NCBI GenBank assembly: GCA_025504975.1
Contig: JANUWI010000017.1
Location: 930,001-994,000, forward strand
Length of the DNA stretch: 64,000 nt
Reading direction: 5' to 3'
DNA from: Plenodomus lindquistii
Lineage: Eukaryota; Ascomycota; Dothideomycetes; Pleosporales; Leptosphaeriaceae
Shown piece by piece: positions 42,184 through 54,912 of this stretch. Under the pieces are notes generated by a model. The model was given only the letters and a program-made list of their open reading frames with translations. It was not told the origin of the DNA and ran no database searches. The position numbers and the translations under genes are program-made. Every line of letters starts with the position of its first letter. Within the stretch, counting starts at the first letter, position 1.

Positions 42184-44733
42184 GACATACATCAATAGCT
42201 TCAAAGTAGAGGATGTCTTTAGAGAAGGAGATCAAATTGGGAGGGAGATGAGTATGGCCTGACCATACAGCTACCTCAGAAGTCTGGGGCTAAGAATTGT
42301 GTTTACATGATTTAGACTGGAAGGCTTGGGCGAATAGAAACGGGCTATGCACTTTGTAAACTGACCAATGATTGTGAAAGATCAACGTCCCTCGTACTGG
42401 GTATACGAAGTACAACAGGTTTAACCATACGGTACATATGTGAGCCATGTATTCCGTTGAATGGGTCTTGCCTCTTATGCCGTATCACTTGCTAAACGCT
42501 CCTCAATCTACTGTGATGAGTTCATACTCGTCCATTCTAACACTGTATCACATGAAACTTAACAAAGTTCTCACCCAAACCCCTCGCAGCATTCCCATCA
42601 TCTTCTAGTGACCTGCTTATGTCCTTGTCCGGTCATCTGCCGCATCCTTCGAGGGTAAGAGCCCGAAAGCCTCATCCCATCTCCTGACCGTTAGCTAGAG
42701 CAGTATCACCACCATTGATACCGCCGCATCTTTGCGCTTGGAAATTGAGACGCCCTTTTCACATTTAGGCAGCGATTGAACACATGTCCTGCTATAGCAA
42801 CTGCACCGGCGTAATGCGCGAAACTAGAATACCCCAAAACCCATACGGGATAATCATGTGGACTGAAAAGCAGAGAGATAGGCCACAACGTGATCCTAGG
42901 CCTACGATTTTGGCAACGATCTGGAGTTCATCGAGGCGGAGTTCAACTAGTCGAACGCTGGTATAAGCGCATCGCACCTCGTCATCGAACTCTGGGAGCC
43001 AAACATCTATCGCAAAGAGGTCTCAGTTTCGATCGAGACCATACTTCGGATCATCGCTTTCCTCAATTGATCAGCTACATCCACCGTCGTCACAGCGTCC
43101 CGCTCATACACAACACTGACGTCTCGACCACCTGCATGCATCCACGACTACCCTCACGCCTCGACGATCTCAAAACCTACACCATACACGCTTCTAGCAT
43201 ACGCCATGACCTCACAAAGTCCTCATCAGAAAACCCATCTAGAAGCATCCAGCCAACCCCAAGTACATCGCTAGCATCGCGCCGCCAAGCCCACGTGCCT
43301 CTCTCCCCTTCACAACTGGTCTCCCTACTCAGCCATCCCCGTCGGGCAAAATCCTCACCCGTAACGCCACCTTCCAAATCACCGGGCCACGGCGACCAGA
43401 CCTCGTCTGTGGGCCCATCTAGGCTGCTCAAGGCCGACGGAAGTGTTGGCAACGCGATCAAGCAAAACGCAAGACCGAGGAGTGAAATCACTGCGCAGGG
43501 GACGTAAAGAGAGGAGGTTAGCCAAGGTCTGGTCTTAGGGCACAGGGTTACAATGGTACGGTCCGCGGCTTAATTAGTATTCGCTTGGTTCTGACATGGA
43601 GTCACGCGGACAAGATCAGGGGTGATGCACTGATGTGATGATAGCCCCTACGCTGGGATACCCGCAACGGAACATCTTCGTGCTTCCAAACATGCACATC
43701 TGGGTATACTTTTATTCTTGCCCCGCCCTGTCTCTCTCATCACGGGATAAGTAATCAGATCTCCAACCTCGCCGTCCACATTCAAGAGATCGTCTACCAT
43801 CGTGATCTACGTAGCCGGCTTATTGCCCTCCTCCTGCTCTTATCACACCCTCTACCCCATCCATCACATTCATTTCTGGTAAGTATACCGAAGATCGGCA
43901 TCGTATCTCTATACCGGTCAGCGCTCGACATTCCTATACACGTATGGAAATCCCGCAAACATGGGGCGAGCCGTCGGCTCCACTTCCGCAGCGTGTAGCC
44001 GGCGCAAGGGTGATCACGATGGAGGTTCTCGCGTCAATGTCAGATGCTAAGACTTCAAATCTGATGTTTCTAATCCATCGTACGATGATCAATAACAGTG
44101 CGACGTGTAATTTGTGATGTGTGAATGCATGCCAAGAGCGTTCTTGGCTGCGTCGTCGTGACGCGCGGCGATTCGCAAGCTGGGGAAGAGGGGGTTGTGG
44201 CGTGCGTGTTGCGGATTAGTGATGTAGTACATGTGCCGACATGCCATGAGTAGAGAATTGTAGGGTGCGACGATGCGTGGAGTGGAATCTTAGTGCGCAG
44301 AGATGAAGAAATGAGGTAGCGCTGGTCAGCGTGGATGTTTACGATACACATCTTTTGGAGATCTTGCCATGAGCTTGAGAATACCGATATGCGAAGGACG
44401 GGTTGATGTGCTTATCTCCAATAGTTGCGGATGAGAACATTAGAAAGCATACTGATGAACTTGTTAACGGCGGTCTTGAGATTGCATGTGTTTGAGTTGA
44501 TATATTCACAGCATCAAGGTCATGAAGTTGCAGAAAGCACGTATGGTAGTGAAGGTCATGTCATAATACGTAACGCTCTCAATTGCGCAGCGCACTGCGC
44601 TGCGATGAAGTCTATCCCATGCTAAAGAGTGAAACCAACACTGCAAAGAAAGTGGGTATTCAACATTTTCTAAACTCGCTCACAATAGAAACAGGAGATT
44701 GTTGCGATGCACTATCGCAAGCCAGCGCCCCGT
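42184..44733. other. Intergenic, 2.5 kb, with weak coding candidates
   Basis: No confident gene. A 205-codon plus-strand frame (42890..43507) and, antisense to its end, a minus-strand frame (listed separately) both look partly coding. The remainder has only short frames. Confidence 0.35.
43177..43560 (-). other. Possible exon of a small membrane or secreted protein
   Basis: On the minus strand an open frame runs from an AG acceptor-like site (TACTAATTAAG, near 43566-43576) through a hydrophobic stretch VPCAVISLLGLAFCLIALP to a Trp-rich soluble part and a stop at 43177. No ATG lies in this frame, so an upstream exon would be needed and I could not place one. The opposite strand is also open here, so which is coding, if either, is unclear. 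Confidence 0.2.
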
Positions 44734-46623
44734 TTAACGGAAGTGGGGAGCGTTGAGAATGATACCCATGGAAAGACCACCAATGGTACCGGCAATGGGA
44801 ATAGTCATGATCCAGGAGAAGACAAGGAGACCGACTCGCTGCCAGTTGACGGCCTTGAGGGTGCCGTTGCAGAGACCGACACCGACGGTGGCACCAGTGA
44901 TGCACATGGATGTTGAGACGGGGAGCGAATATTGCGAGAAGATCAAGACAGTGAGAGCGGCACCCATCTCCATAGAGCAACCTGGAATTTGTTAGTATTG
45001 GATAGTTGCCAAAAGGATTGAGCGAGTGAAACATACCTCTGCTGGGAGAGTGGTAGGTGATCTTGTTACCCATGACCTTCATGATGTTGTAACCGTAGGT
45101 GATGAGACCGAGGGACAAGGTAGCGGAGAGAACAGCCAACTGCCAGAGCGGTACGGGAGCCTTGGAAGCTGCAGCATTACCAGTGTTCCATGCGGAGTAG
45201 ATGACAGCCCAGGGACCGACAGCATTACCGATGTCGTTGGCACCGTGTGCAAAGGAGGCAGTGCAGGCAGTGATGACCTGAACGAAAGAGTAGGTGTGCT
45301 CGACCTCGTTGGCGTATTTGCGTGCATGACTGTAGACGCGCTCCATACGCTTGCCCTCGGGTGTTCCGTGAATACCGGTCTGAGCAGCATGGATATCGTA
45401 GTTGACACCGTAGAGAGCACCGACCATGATCTGAGCAGGAATGCGCTTGAGGGTGATGATCATGTTCTTCTTCTCGTAGATTTCGCCACTCTGGATCTTG
45501 TTTTCATGGAGGTATCGCATGGCCCATCCAAGGAGACCGCGCCTGTTCCTGAGCTTAGCGTGGAAGCGTTCCTGGCCCTGGGCGACAAGCTCCTTGTAGC
45601 TGAGCTGGCGGGACTCGGCCAGAACAACAGCGCCCTTCTCGTCAGTACCGGCAACACCGATCTCGGAGTCGCTGCCGATGGTATCAGCAGGCTTTATCTC
45701 GTCATCGTGCTGAACGACAGCGTAGTCGGGAACGACAGCAGCCTCGCTACCCTCAAGAGCGGGGCGGCGGAAGAGAAGAGGACCCTGAATTGCGTGGTAC
45801 CAGCGAACAGTGTGGTCGCGCTTAACAACCTTGGTGTACAGGTATGGAACGAAGAAGACGAAGGACAAGGCAGCAAGACCGGTACCACAGGCGACAGTGA
45901 CAGTGGCGACATACCAAGCAGGCTTCTTGTTGAGACCAAGGTTGGGCGATCCCTTGTAGACGACAGACAGCGTGCAAATGGTCCCGGCGATGAGGAAGAA
46001 GAAGGGGGCAGTCCAGATGGCCCACGGGATAGGGTTCTTGCGAAGGTGGACAATCAGCTTGATCAACATGAAGATGATGGCACCAAAGCAGGCAGAGGCC
46101 GCCGGGGCCATTCCAAGACCAGCAAAGATGGCACCGAGACCTTTGCCCTTGTTCCAACCCCATTGCACGTTCTTAGCACCAGCGACGGCGACACCGACAC
46201 CAGCGACCGAGGAGATGAGCGAGTAGGATGAGGAAACGTGAGCAGAGTGCTTTGTGCACCACATGACCCAGATGGAGGCACCGGCTAGAGCACATGTGAA
46301 GGCAAGCATTTGGACGCCAGGTTGGCCGGTGAAGGTGCTGTTGGGGATGATGCCGTTCTTGATGGTATCAGCGGTACGAGCGCCGACAGTGATGGCGCCG
46401 ACCATCTCAAAGATGGTTCCAAGAATCATGGCCTGGCGGTAGGACACGGAGCGGGACGAGACCGAGGTAGCCCACGCGTTGGCGACATCGTCTAGGAAAA
46501 TGTCAGCAGGGAAGAGGAAGCAGATGAACGAGGCAACTTACTAGCACCGTTGTTGTAGGCGTCGAGCAGGGCAAAGAATGTGCCGATTGCGAAGACATAG
46601 TTGTACTCGGTCAGGCGTGGCAT
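44734..46623 (-). CDS. PHO89: PHO89-type phosphate permease (PiT family)
   Basis: Three exons (46542..46623, 45037..46491, 44734..44981), 594 residues; introns of 50 nt (phase 1) and 55 nt (phase 1, CTAAC branch). Both PiT signature halves are seen: GANDVANAWATSVSS near residue 26, split by intron 1, and GANDIGNAVGPWAVI in the C-terminal half. About six helices occupy residues 1-225, a hydrophilic cytosolic loop spans about 235-345 (HDDEIKPADTIGSDSE), and the C-terminal helices follow, with SPSRGCSMEMGAALTV at the intron 2 junction. The family co-transports phosphate with sodium or protons at the plasma membrane and is usually induced by phosphate starvation or alkaline pH; no clear PHO4 site was identified close upstream. 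Confidence 0.93.
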
Positions 46624-49600
46624 CTTGACTGGTTCACTGCTATGGCAGGCTGCTCTGGGAAACGGTAAAGAGTGGTGGTCCTAAGCTGGAGAGGAGGCAA
46701 GTCTGTGAGACAGGTATATATACGTAGATTGTGTTCGCGGCGAGACAAGCTCGTGTCGGCGCTGTAGGTTGAACCACTGCTGCATGAGCTGCAGCATCCA
46801 GGTCTGAGCACGAATCCGGCCCATCATTCGACATGCGGAGGCTAGCTTCCCACGCCCGCCTATCAGATGGCCAGATCATGCCATGTGCGACACGCCCAGT
46901 GTAGGCGTCTTAGCAATGTGGCGGCAAAAATCCTCTTCGTCGCCAAGGCATGGTCCCTTGGCGTGCGGAAAGACCGAGCTAGTGAGACTCAGTTGGAGCT
47001 TCGGTCAAGCAAATCTGGCAGTTGGTGGAGGAGCTTAGCGCAATGGATCTGCGATGGCTCTGGAAGAGTCTCTGAAGCCGATGCGAGTGCGCTTGGCACG
47101 CGTTTTACGGTCCTTGGGTCGTCTTGGGAGGGGCGCTGTCCGTTGAGACGTCGGTGCGCATGTCGTTGAAACGGGCCAATCGCATCGCGGGATGCGGAAC
47201 GTGGGCTCTACAACAACGACATCTCGTCAACTCCAAACTACACCACGTCAGGGCTTGCGTCCGCCCGAATATCCCGGGCTCTTTTTTCACGCGACTATTG
47301 GCAATGTCGCATGTGCTAGTGTGCCTTCTGGAAGACCGCACGCCTTACGGTGACTGACAGATCTGCACGGCTGCCCACAAGTATCGACTTGTGTAGTAGC
47401 GTGGGCAGTGTGCTGCGGTATGACTGGCCCCTGGCTTTGACGGCGATCCATTGTGACGGAGCAGGCCGAATGCGACGATCGTATTACTGCGCGCATACAG
47501 TGCCTCGAGCGTCGCCGGTTGTATGGCAACATTCTGAAGGCTCAGCCAACGGTCGCACTGGAAAATATCCCACCCGCCTGGTATCTGGAGTAATGCGACT
47601 GAGTCCCAGGCATTTTGAACACTGTTGATATTTCACTCAGTTGTCGTGAGTTGGCCAATCTCACGTGACGGTGCCATTCCACTCTCGCGGATCTTGCATA
47701 AAATACGCGCATGGACACGGACCTTGGCATATCCAAATAGACCCGAACCAGTCGCACAGAGGCGAGGACTCGTAACAGACCCAGAGGTGTCGTTGTGCTA
47801 CACATCGTGAATGTGTTGATCGTGCTCGTCCTACTCTAGGTGTCACCGTCCCTGGATCGTGGAATAGTCATCATTCCATCTGCCCATGTTGAATTGCAAA
47901 GCAAGGGTCCACTGGCTTCCAAACGCCAACCGTAGCAGATGCCAGTGCCCCATCTGATAGTATCGGATTAACACAATCGTCGAGTGTAGATAGAGATACC
48001 TATTATCGGCCGGATTTTTCGCACGTCTGAACAGTGTACGGCAGTCGCCACGGAAAGTCGCCCGATCCTTGGCAGAGAGTCGACCGAATTTCTGCCAGAA
48101 TCCGTCAGACGTTGCAATGGTATGGTTCGGTCGTCAGCGACAGTCAAAATAAGTCGAGGTTCGAGATCGTTTCTACCCTGGGTCCGAGGTGAAGTTAGGC
48201 GCATCATCACGTCACGATCCTAGGCTGATGTATTGAATCCAGATCTGCGTGATGTGATCAGTCAGAAGAGTCCTGGTACACGGACGGTAAATATACGAGC
48301 TTGGTGTGTAGCAACGCTCTGTGAGATGCGTACCTTTGATCATGCACTAACGACATGGGTTAGGACGTCTAGCACCCTAAGGGCCATGAGAATCTTCCAA
48401 AGCATTTTTGGATGGCGGATTTGAGGCGATGACAAGACGCCAATACAGAGCCGCTCGGAGGAGGCAACGTCTGCCATTGACGATGCTGTTGGCCGAGTCG
48501 CATTTGATGCATTCAGTCATGCCGACCATATCTGGGTTGCCCCGGTCGAGAGTGGGCTGCCACAGCTCATCTCGCTGGTGTCGTACGACGGGGAACACTC
48601 AAAGCGGTACCGCGGGGCTGCATGTAAGATGTAGCGCAAGAGGTCGAAAAAAAAATCTCAAGGAATAATCAAGAGAGATGTTCGACATGATAAATCGCTA
48701 GTGCATGTGTTGATACAAGCTCAAAAGCCATGTCGGTGTGCCTTGGAAGTCTTGTGGTCTTTGAAGATCCTGACCCAAGACGCAGCCTTGCCGACTTCCG
48801 TGTTCGCGCTCCACAAGACTTCAGATCAAAGTCTTGATTGCAACAACTTGGCTCATCATCAAGCTTCATTATATGCTTGTCACGGTTGTTCTTAGGTTTA
48901 TTGAAGCGAGTACTGGGTGAACTTGGCTGCCGGGTCGGTTGCAGTAGTTCGCATCAACGCAGCCGAAATCTGAGGAAAGCACCTTTGAGATGAAAGCAAT
49001 CGAGAGGGCCACGTGAGACCCACAGCTACGAATCTTGCTCTGTCAGGAGGTACTCGACATGCCAGATGCTAACTCGCGTACAATGCCCTTGTGTCGTCTT
49101 GAGGCCCAGTTGTCGTTCATAGCCCAATGCGAGACGCGTGATCTTCAGTACTCGAAAGAGGACGATGAAAGATATGACCAAAGACCCAGTGACGTGATAT
49201 AGCGAGTCAACGGGCTTCAAAACTTTAATCGCAATTCAGATGAGTCGTTGCGGATGAAGCGCGTTTAGTGGAGTGGTGAGAAGGAAGTGGCGAAAAGCGG
49301 CTAGCCTTGTCGCCACGTGCGCTCAAGCGACGCCCTCCCGGTTCTTTCCCCAATATCGTCAGTATCCCAACAACACTCCAACGACTACCTATTCTCAGCC
49401 AAACGAATCTACGGCACGTGTGATGCCGGTGCTAAGCATCCATACTTAGCGACACTTGACGACCACAGTATGCAACAGGCCGGTGCATCGTGAATGCCCC
49501 CTTCACGGTTGATGCGAGCCAATATCGAGCCGTTCCTGACGATCTCCGCAACTATCTTTCAGTTCTCAATTGGCTGGAAGTTGTACCACTGACTTTTAGT

Positions 49601-49891
49601 GATAATTTTGGCCTTTGGGTCGCTCCCGGTACTCCCTTGAGGAATTCACGGTCGGTAACACAGACAAACTGTCTTTAAATCAGCGCAATTAGGAGCCCTC
49701 GAGAAACGAAGAAGCGCTTACTTGGGGATATCATGTCATACAGGGTAGAGGCAGGGTGACAATCACCAATGACTCCAAATATATTTTTTGCTCTAAGCCC
49801 TCGCAGCGGCGGAGATTCTCGTCGAACACGGCGGTGCACTCAGAAGCTCGCTTGTGCAGGAAGCGATTTCACCCCGCCTTGCGGTACTTAC

Positions 49892-49987
49892 GGCTGCCAA
49901 AGACATAGGGTGCTATATCGTAGTGGTCATTGAAATACCTTGCGTACCCTTCCACCGACGGCATCGAATCAAACTTCCCGTCCAGGC
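49892..49987 (-). other. Candidate internal exon of an unrecognised or decayed gene
   Basis: A 96-nt minus-strand segment is preceded by a good acceptor (CTATTTTGCAG) and followed by a consensus donor (GTAAGT). It reads GLDGKFDSMPSVEGYARYF and continues DHYDIAPYVFGS without stops. A plausible 5' neighbour on the same strand (about 50256-50400) reads FGSTCDRDFAIRHVPHFM before another GTAAGT. I could not assemble a complete gene; frames between these pieces conflict. Confidence 0.25.
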
Positions 49988-50033
49988 CTGCAAAATAGAA
50001 GCAATCACGTTCTTTGCTCTCGTGACTCACTTT

Positions 50034-50050
50034 GGGGGGGGGGGGGGGGG
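50034..50050 (+). repeat. G17 homopolymer
   Basis: Seventeen consecutive G residues, the longest homopolymer I saw. It lies between the candidate exons described above and its true length may be uncertain in the assembly. Confidence 0.9.
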
Positions 50051-51202
50051 AACACTAAAGGCTGCTGATGATGAGAGGACGTGAGCTACCCCGCGGCGTT
50101 TTCTCATCAGTGAATCCACCGCTGAGAGCTGTAACTTATTCTGCACGTCGCTGCTGGTAAACCTTTCTCGCAAAGCGCTTGTCGAAGCCCATTGTGTCTG
50201 TCCAGACTGGAAACTGTATCAGCGAAAACCCCCAGAAGACGTGATAACGACTTACACTTATACGCTCCTTCCACCGCTACCTCAATACCAACCTCGCATC
50301 CACGCATAAAGTGTGGAACATGGCGGATTGCAAAGTCGCGATCGCATGTGGAGCCAAACAAGATGGAATACGTGGTATCGAGGCCGTCCTGGTCTATTGA
50401 GCGAACCGAACACCGCGAACATAATCGATGCTTTCGAAACCGTAGAACAAATCACGACCGTCGGCGGCGTTTGTCTGGAAGTGCGTATTCGTGGTTCTGG
50501 CGACATGATTATTTACATTTGTGGGCGCTGTGATCTCGCCTTGAGGGTTTGAAGATGAGTGGCGGGCATGCATGGTTAGGTATGCCGTCATGGAGTGCTC
50601 AAAGGGATATAATTTGAGATTACAGTGTGGTGCTTCGCAGTTTGCCGTGAAGTAGTTAGGTGGACCTGAAGTGGATGATATATGTTGGAGCATGGGTGCA
50701 GGCCAACGTCATATCGGGAATGAATGGCGGTGTTCTGCTTAGTATGCTGAGTGAAATGCGCGACGTGAGAGATGAGGCGGAGAAGGAAAATACGCAAAGT
50801 ACTTTGGGATTTCTTCGCAGGGGCAGAGAGATGCAGATATGTGTTTCCCGGAGCGACATTCGCACGATCAGTTACAGGATACATCAAGGTCTCAGTCGCC
50901 TAAAGTCCAACAAATGGCGAGATCTGAAGCAAACGCCCATGATCGATCAGCCAAGAAACAATATGAAAAAGGTCCAACACCTCTTAACCTGACTCCCAAG
51001 TCCCAACTCCCATTATCCTACAAGTCTCAGTTCGTCATTCAAATTATTCAAGGCATATCCAAGAAAATCCCCCGCGCCCCCAAAATCCATCGAACCCACA
51101 CACCATCCTACAGCACGCTCCCTTCATGGCCAACATCCATCACATCCACCTCCCATCTCCTATCTCCCATCTCGCCACACCATCACGCTCCCACCTCCAC
51201 CC

Positions 51203-53130
51203 TCAAACCTCCTCCAAACCCTCCACCCCAATCCCCGAATCCGTGGGACTAACCCGCCCATCGTTAGTGCCATGTTTGTCGTCTTCAATACCCAGCTGTT
51301 GGCCTTGTTCATCCTCCACCTTTCCACCATATCCCCCATCCCCCCGCCAGAGCTCCGCAACAAGGCCACCCTCCGCGTTCTGATTCATATGGACAACGAA
51401 TATGGTAACGACCAGGGACTCCAGAGGGTAAGCGACAGCTTTGGAGAAGATCCTTAGGGCGAGGAAATCGATGATCATGAGAAGGAGGAACTTCCACCAT
51501 ATGTTGTCTAGATGATTGAGTGGTGCGTCGTCTGCGGTGATCATCGTGAACTCTGCGACTCGTGGCTCGCGTGGTGCAGATAGAGAAGGCACCAGCGGTG
51601 TCACTGTAACGCCTGGGAAAGTGACTTCCTTGCTCATTCCAAGCGATGTATCGTCGGCGTAGGTTTCCGTGACCTTGGGATATTGTAGTGGTATCCACTC
51701 TTCAAGAAGGTTTTGTAAAAGGGAGATGTGGTGTCGTAGTGCGTTGATGTTGGTTTTGAGGAACAGGAAATCAAGTTCGACGTGCATGGCTGGATCTGAC
51801 GTGGCGGGCGCCATCTCGCATGTTGCACCAATGGTGGGTGCAGTCGATGGGAGGTGCTTACTGGTCGGTGTGTCGACCTTGTTGTTGCAACATCCAGATG
51901 GTAGATTGTTCTGCTGCTTGTGAATGCTTGATGCGACGTCGCGGATAGAAGAATATGTCGATGTGGGTGTAACTTGTTTGGAGTGGAGGCCCTGCTGGTG
52001 GCCTGTTTGCGCTAATTTTGGAGTGACAGGGAAGCCGACGAGGCGAGAGATTTCGTGAATGGCGCGGCAATTATTGACAGGTCCATGATTTCCGGGATCT
52101 GAGGAAGCGTTGACCGGGTATCAGGTGTTGCCGGACTACCCTTAAGCTGCTGCAAAGCGTTATCAAGACTCGCCTCCTTGACAACGTCAAACAATCTGCG
52201 AGTATCTTCATCTTTGTTTCTTCCGCGCGGGCCCATGTCAAAAATCGTGTCTTTAAGCTGCTCGAGCGAAACGGTACCCATGCCATACATGTCGAGGAAG
52301 TCGCTCGTTGGAGTGCGAGGAGGCGATGACTCTGGTGAACTGTGGTCTCTCTCGGTGTCTTCACTGCCGGATCCGCTCGAGAAGCTCATCGCATCGTTGA
52401 CAGCGATGATGGGGAGCCACTCTGGCTGCACAATGGTTGGGATCCCGAGATCAAATCGCTCATCGTCGCGTGTTGCGTCCCAATTGATGGTTGAGAACGG
52501 CGGCTCGCAGTACTCTTTCTGGTCAAGCACATTGTATTCGATGATAGGATATGCGGCATACGTGAATGTTGGGGGCATCGTGTCGACCTCATCTTCGTAC
52601 AACCACACACCGTTCGCCTTGCGTTCAGCGGTATGTTGTAGTCGCATCTGATGTTCAGCCCAGTTTTCGGAGCCTTGAGCCGCCCACCAGTCTTCGAAGT
52701 TGTTCTGAGTAGTCAGGTCAACCTCTAGCACAGGCTTTGCGTCTTTGGGAGTGCATCTGTTGCTGTTATCATTCCCAGCAGGCAGTGCTCCGACCAAGTC
52801 GTGCTGAATCTCTTCAATAGATAGCTGCGCAATGTATGGTGTATCCTCCAAATCAACTCCGTCCCACGCGTCGATGGCTGCGTCCATCTTGCGCTCGCTC
52901 GGGAACGTAGCGAGGTAGAGGTTGCGAATGTGCTCGCCCTCAGTCGGGTGTAAACATGGCTCGACCGTCAGGACCTTGTGTTTGCGGAACAGGCTAACGA
53001 GAGATTCGCGTCGCGCGCCGTCAACAATGTTGTGGGGAATGTACTGCCCGTCCGGGCGCCGTGGATACTCGTCACCCTCGTAAGTGATGATGTGGACGAG
53101 GGCGGCACGTTGTTTGGTAGAAGATGACAT
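51203..53130 (-). CDS. Hypothetical protein with C-terminal membrane segment (reassembled from two frames)
   Basis: Two exons (52140..53130 and 51203..52098) joined by a 41-nt phase-1 intron (GTAGTC donor, CTCAG acceptor) give 628 residues. The left frame alone would need to start at an internal Met, yet it stays open and protein-like for 280 bases upstream (VNNCRAIHEISRLVGFPVTP, later SGCCNNKVDTP) exactly up to the proposed junction. That is why I join it to MSSSTKQRAALVHIITYEGD. The N-terminal part is acidic with Trp-rich FEDWWAAQGSENW; the middle is Ser/Pro-rich. A helix WWKFLLLMIIDFLALRIF near residue 535 and VVTIFVV predict membrane association. Unknown family. Two separate genes are the alternative. 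Confidence 0.55.
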
Positions 53131-53469
53131 TTTGTTGAGGATGATAGATTGTTTTGGTGTGATGCGACGCGTCTCGCGGCGTGTTGTGGTTGAGAAGAGT
53201 GCTGTGAGTGTTGTACACTTACGCGTTAAGCTGTGATCTCATTGAGGCGAAAAAGTGTACTTGTTTGTGGGTTGCAGTGAAACGGCTAAAGGTGTGGTAA
53301 ACATTAGGCTGCAGTAGGGAAGAGGCTGGCTACGAGCACTCGCGCACGTGGTTGAGTGATGGCGGGTTGGGTCCATGAAAGTGAAAGCCGCAATAACGCT
53401 GCCGCCCCTCCATCGCTACAACGGCAAGACATACACTCTCTCCACCCTATGCCCAATTACGAAGTCATC
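53131..53469. other. Intergenic
   Basis: Promoter region of the hypothetical gene to the left and 3' flank of the methyltransferase gene; no coding signal. Confidence 0.4.
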
Positions 53470-54912
53470 TCAGGTCTTCCTGACCATCCAAGCTTGCGCC
53501 AGGTATGCGTGCCTTGTCAGCGCCTTATGATTGAACCCATACTCCGACTGCTTGCTCCTAACTTTCCGGTCTTCGAACGTCAAATCACCACATTTGTCAC
53601 TCAAATCCTCGAACACAAGTCCCATATCCTCGACAATGAGAATGATCTCATCCAGACTCAGTTGTACGAAAGGCGCGGTACCATATAGAAGGGGGCCAAA
53701 ATTGATCCATCTGCCCCCTGGCTGAAGCAAGCGGTGTATTGTGTCAAAATATGCCATCAAATTTCGCGCAGTATCGATGAAGTAATGAGTAACAATCACA
53801 TCGAATTGACCTTTCATATGGTTGAGAACTGTGTTGAAGTCACCTTCCACGAGCAGAACCTCTCGATTTGGTGTCGTGTTGGGCGCCGTGATGCGTCGTA
53901 GCATGTCGTCGGTAGTCGCATGATGCGACATACCATCAACGAATGGATGGAAAGCGAAGGCGTTTACTGCTTGTTGCGACTCGATAAAGCGGTATCCTAC
54001 ATTCATGAACATCGACCATTCGTTGATAGTTACTTCGAACCCTGGAAAATGGTCAACGATTGCAAGCTCGTCACCACGTGGTAGACGTACCTCCGAGATT
54101 TGCAACCTCATGCCCTAGACGACCGACTCCAGATCCTGGCAACAAGACCTTCAGTGGTTTTGAACCAGGAAATTCAGATTTGAGACCCGACAACGTGCTC
54201 AGGATGCAAGGGAATGCTTCGCCACGCTCTTTGGTGCCTTCTTCGGCCCAATCTCGCACAAAGTGCTTCAGTGTTTGAGTCACGCTCGTTTTGTCAGCCT
54301 GACGACCAGCCTTCTCCGCCTCTAACATATGATCGTTGAGCTCTTTCGAGGAGATATCGTAATACTGCATAGCCGTAGCGACTATGTTCTTGCACACCGC
54401 CTCATTGACCAAGATAAGCTCTTCGGTATTGTCGAGTTTCTTCTCATATTGCACGACTTTCTCCAGGGTCTGCAAAGCTATTAACGCTATCCTCACAGTA
54501 CTCTTCATCAACGAACCTGCTTCTGTTTCTTCCCAACATTCTTATAAAGACTTCGCCACCGATCAACCTCGGCCATGTTTCGCTCTCTGTACTTGCTGAA
54601 ACCGAAAAGCGCCTCCAACAATCGATATCTCGGGTGCGTTGAACCCCATTTCCCGCTCTTGCGATCCATTCGCTTCATGAGATGGGCCCTTTCTTGTCGC
54701 TGTCGAGCTGTACTGTCTTCGGGATTTGACAACATCGCACCTATGTTCAGGGGATCTTGCGTTGCATAGTCGCCGACAGGAGTGTACTCTATCGAATGGG
54801 CACTCGCATCATCATCGGATGACGTCACACTGCCCTCCTTGGCCTCTGTGCCCACTGCTGTAGAGCTCCATTGCCATAGGAATAGAAGCGTGGAATGAAT
54901 GGGGAATCTCAT
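53470..54912 (-). CDS. N2227 / carnosine-N-methyltransferase-type protein
   Basis: Three exons (54517..54912, 54091..54469, 53470..54041), 448 residues, introns of 47 nt (phase 0) and 49 nt (phase 1). I chose the Met opening MRFPIHSTLLFLWQWSS, a signal-peptide-like stretch; the frame is open further upstream but without homologous text. Domain order fits the N2227 family: YRLLEALFGFSKYRERN, the SAM-binding KVLLPGSGVGRLGHEVA near residue 230, GFEVTINEWSMFMNVGY, then HYFIDTARNLMAYFDTIH and LLQPGGRWINFGPLLY. CARNMT1-type enzymes methylate carnosine or protein histidines with S-adenosylmethionine; the fungal substrate is not certain. The hydrophobic N-terminus is unusual for this soluble family. 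Confidence 0.85.

Larger units (their letters stand above)
46624..51202. other. Gene-poor stretch, 4.6 kb
   Basis: Largest gap in the window. All frames are shorter than about 115 codons and none shows a family. The left part should hold the PHO89 promoter. A 17-G run and a possible decayed or fragmented minus-strand gene near 49.9-50.5 kb are listed separately. No transposase or integrase text and no terminal repeats were noticed. Confidence 0.45.

Noticed and set aside
42890..43507. 205-codon plus-strand frame
   Set aside because: Ser/Pro/Arg-rich with no domain, no clear start, and competing with an open minus-strand frame; not listed as a gene.
45026..46231. 401-codon plus-strand frame opposite the phosphate permease
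   Set aside because: It lies entirely antisense to PHO89, which has unmistakable family motifs and introns; the composition is what the codon bias of the real gene produces on the other strand.
46624..51202. Transposon remnant in the gene-poor stretch
   Set aside because: No transposase, reverse transcriptase or terminal repeat text was found, and no strong AT bias of repeat-induced mutation.
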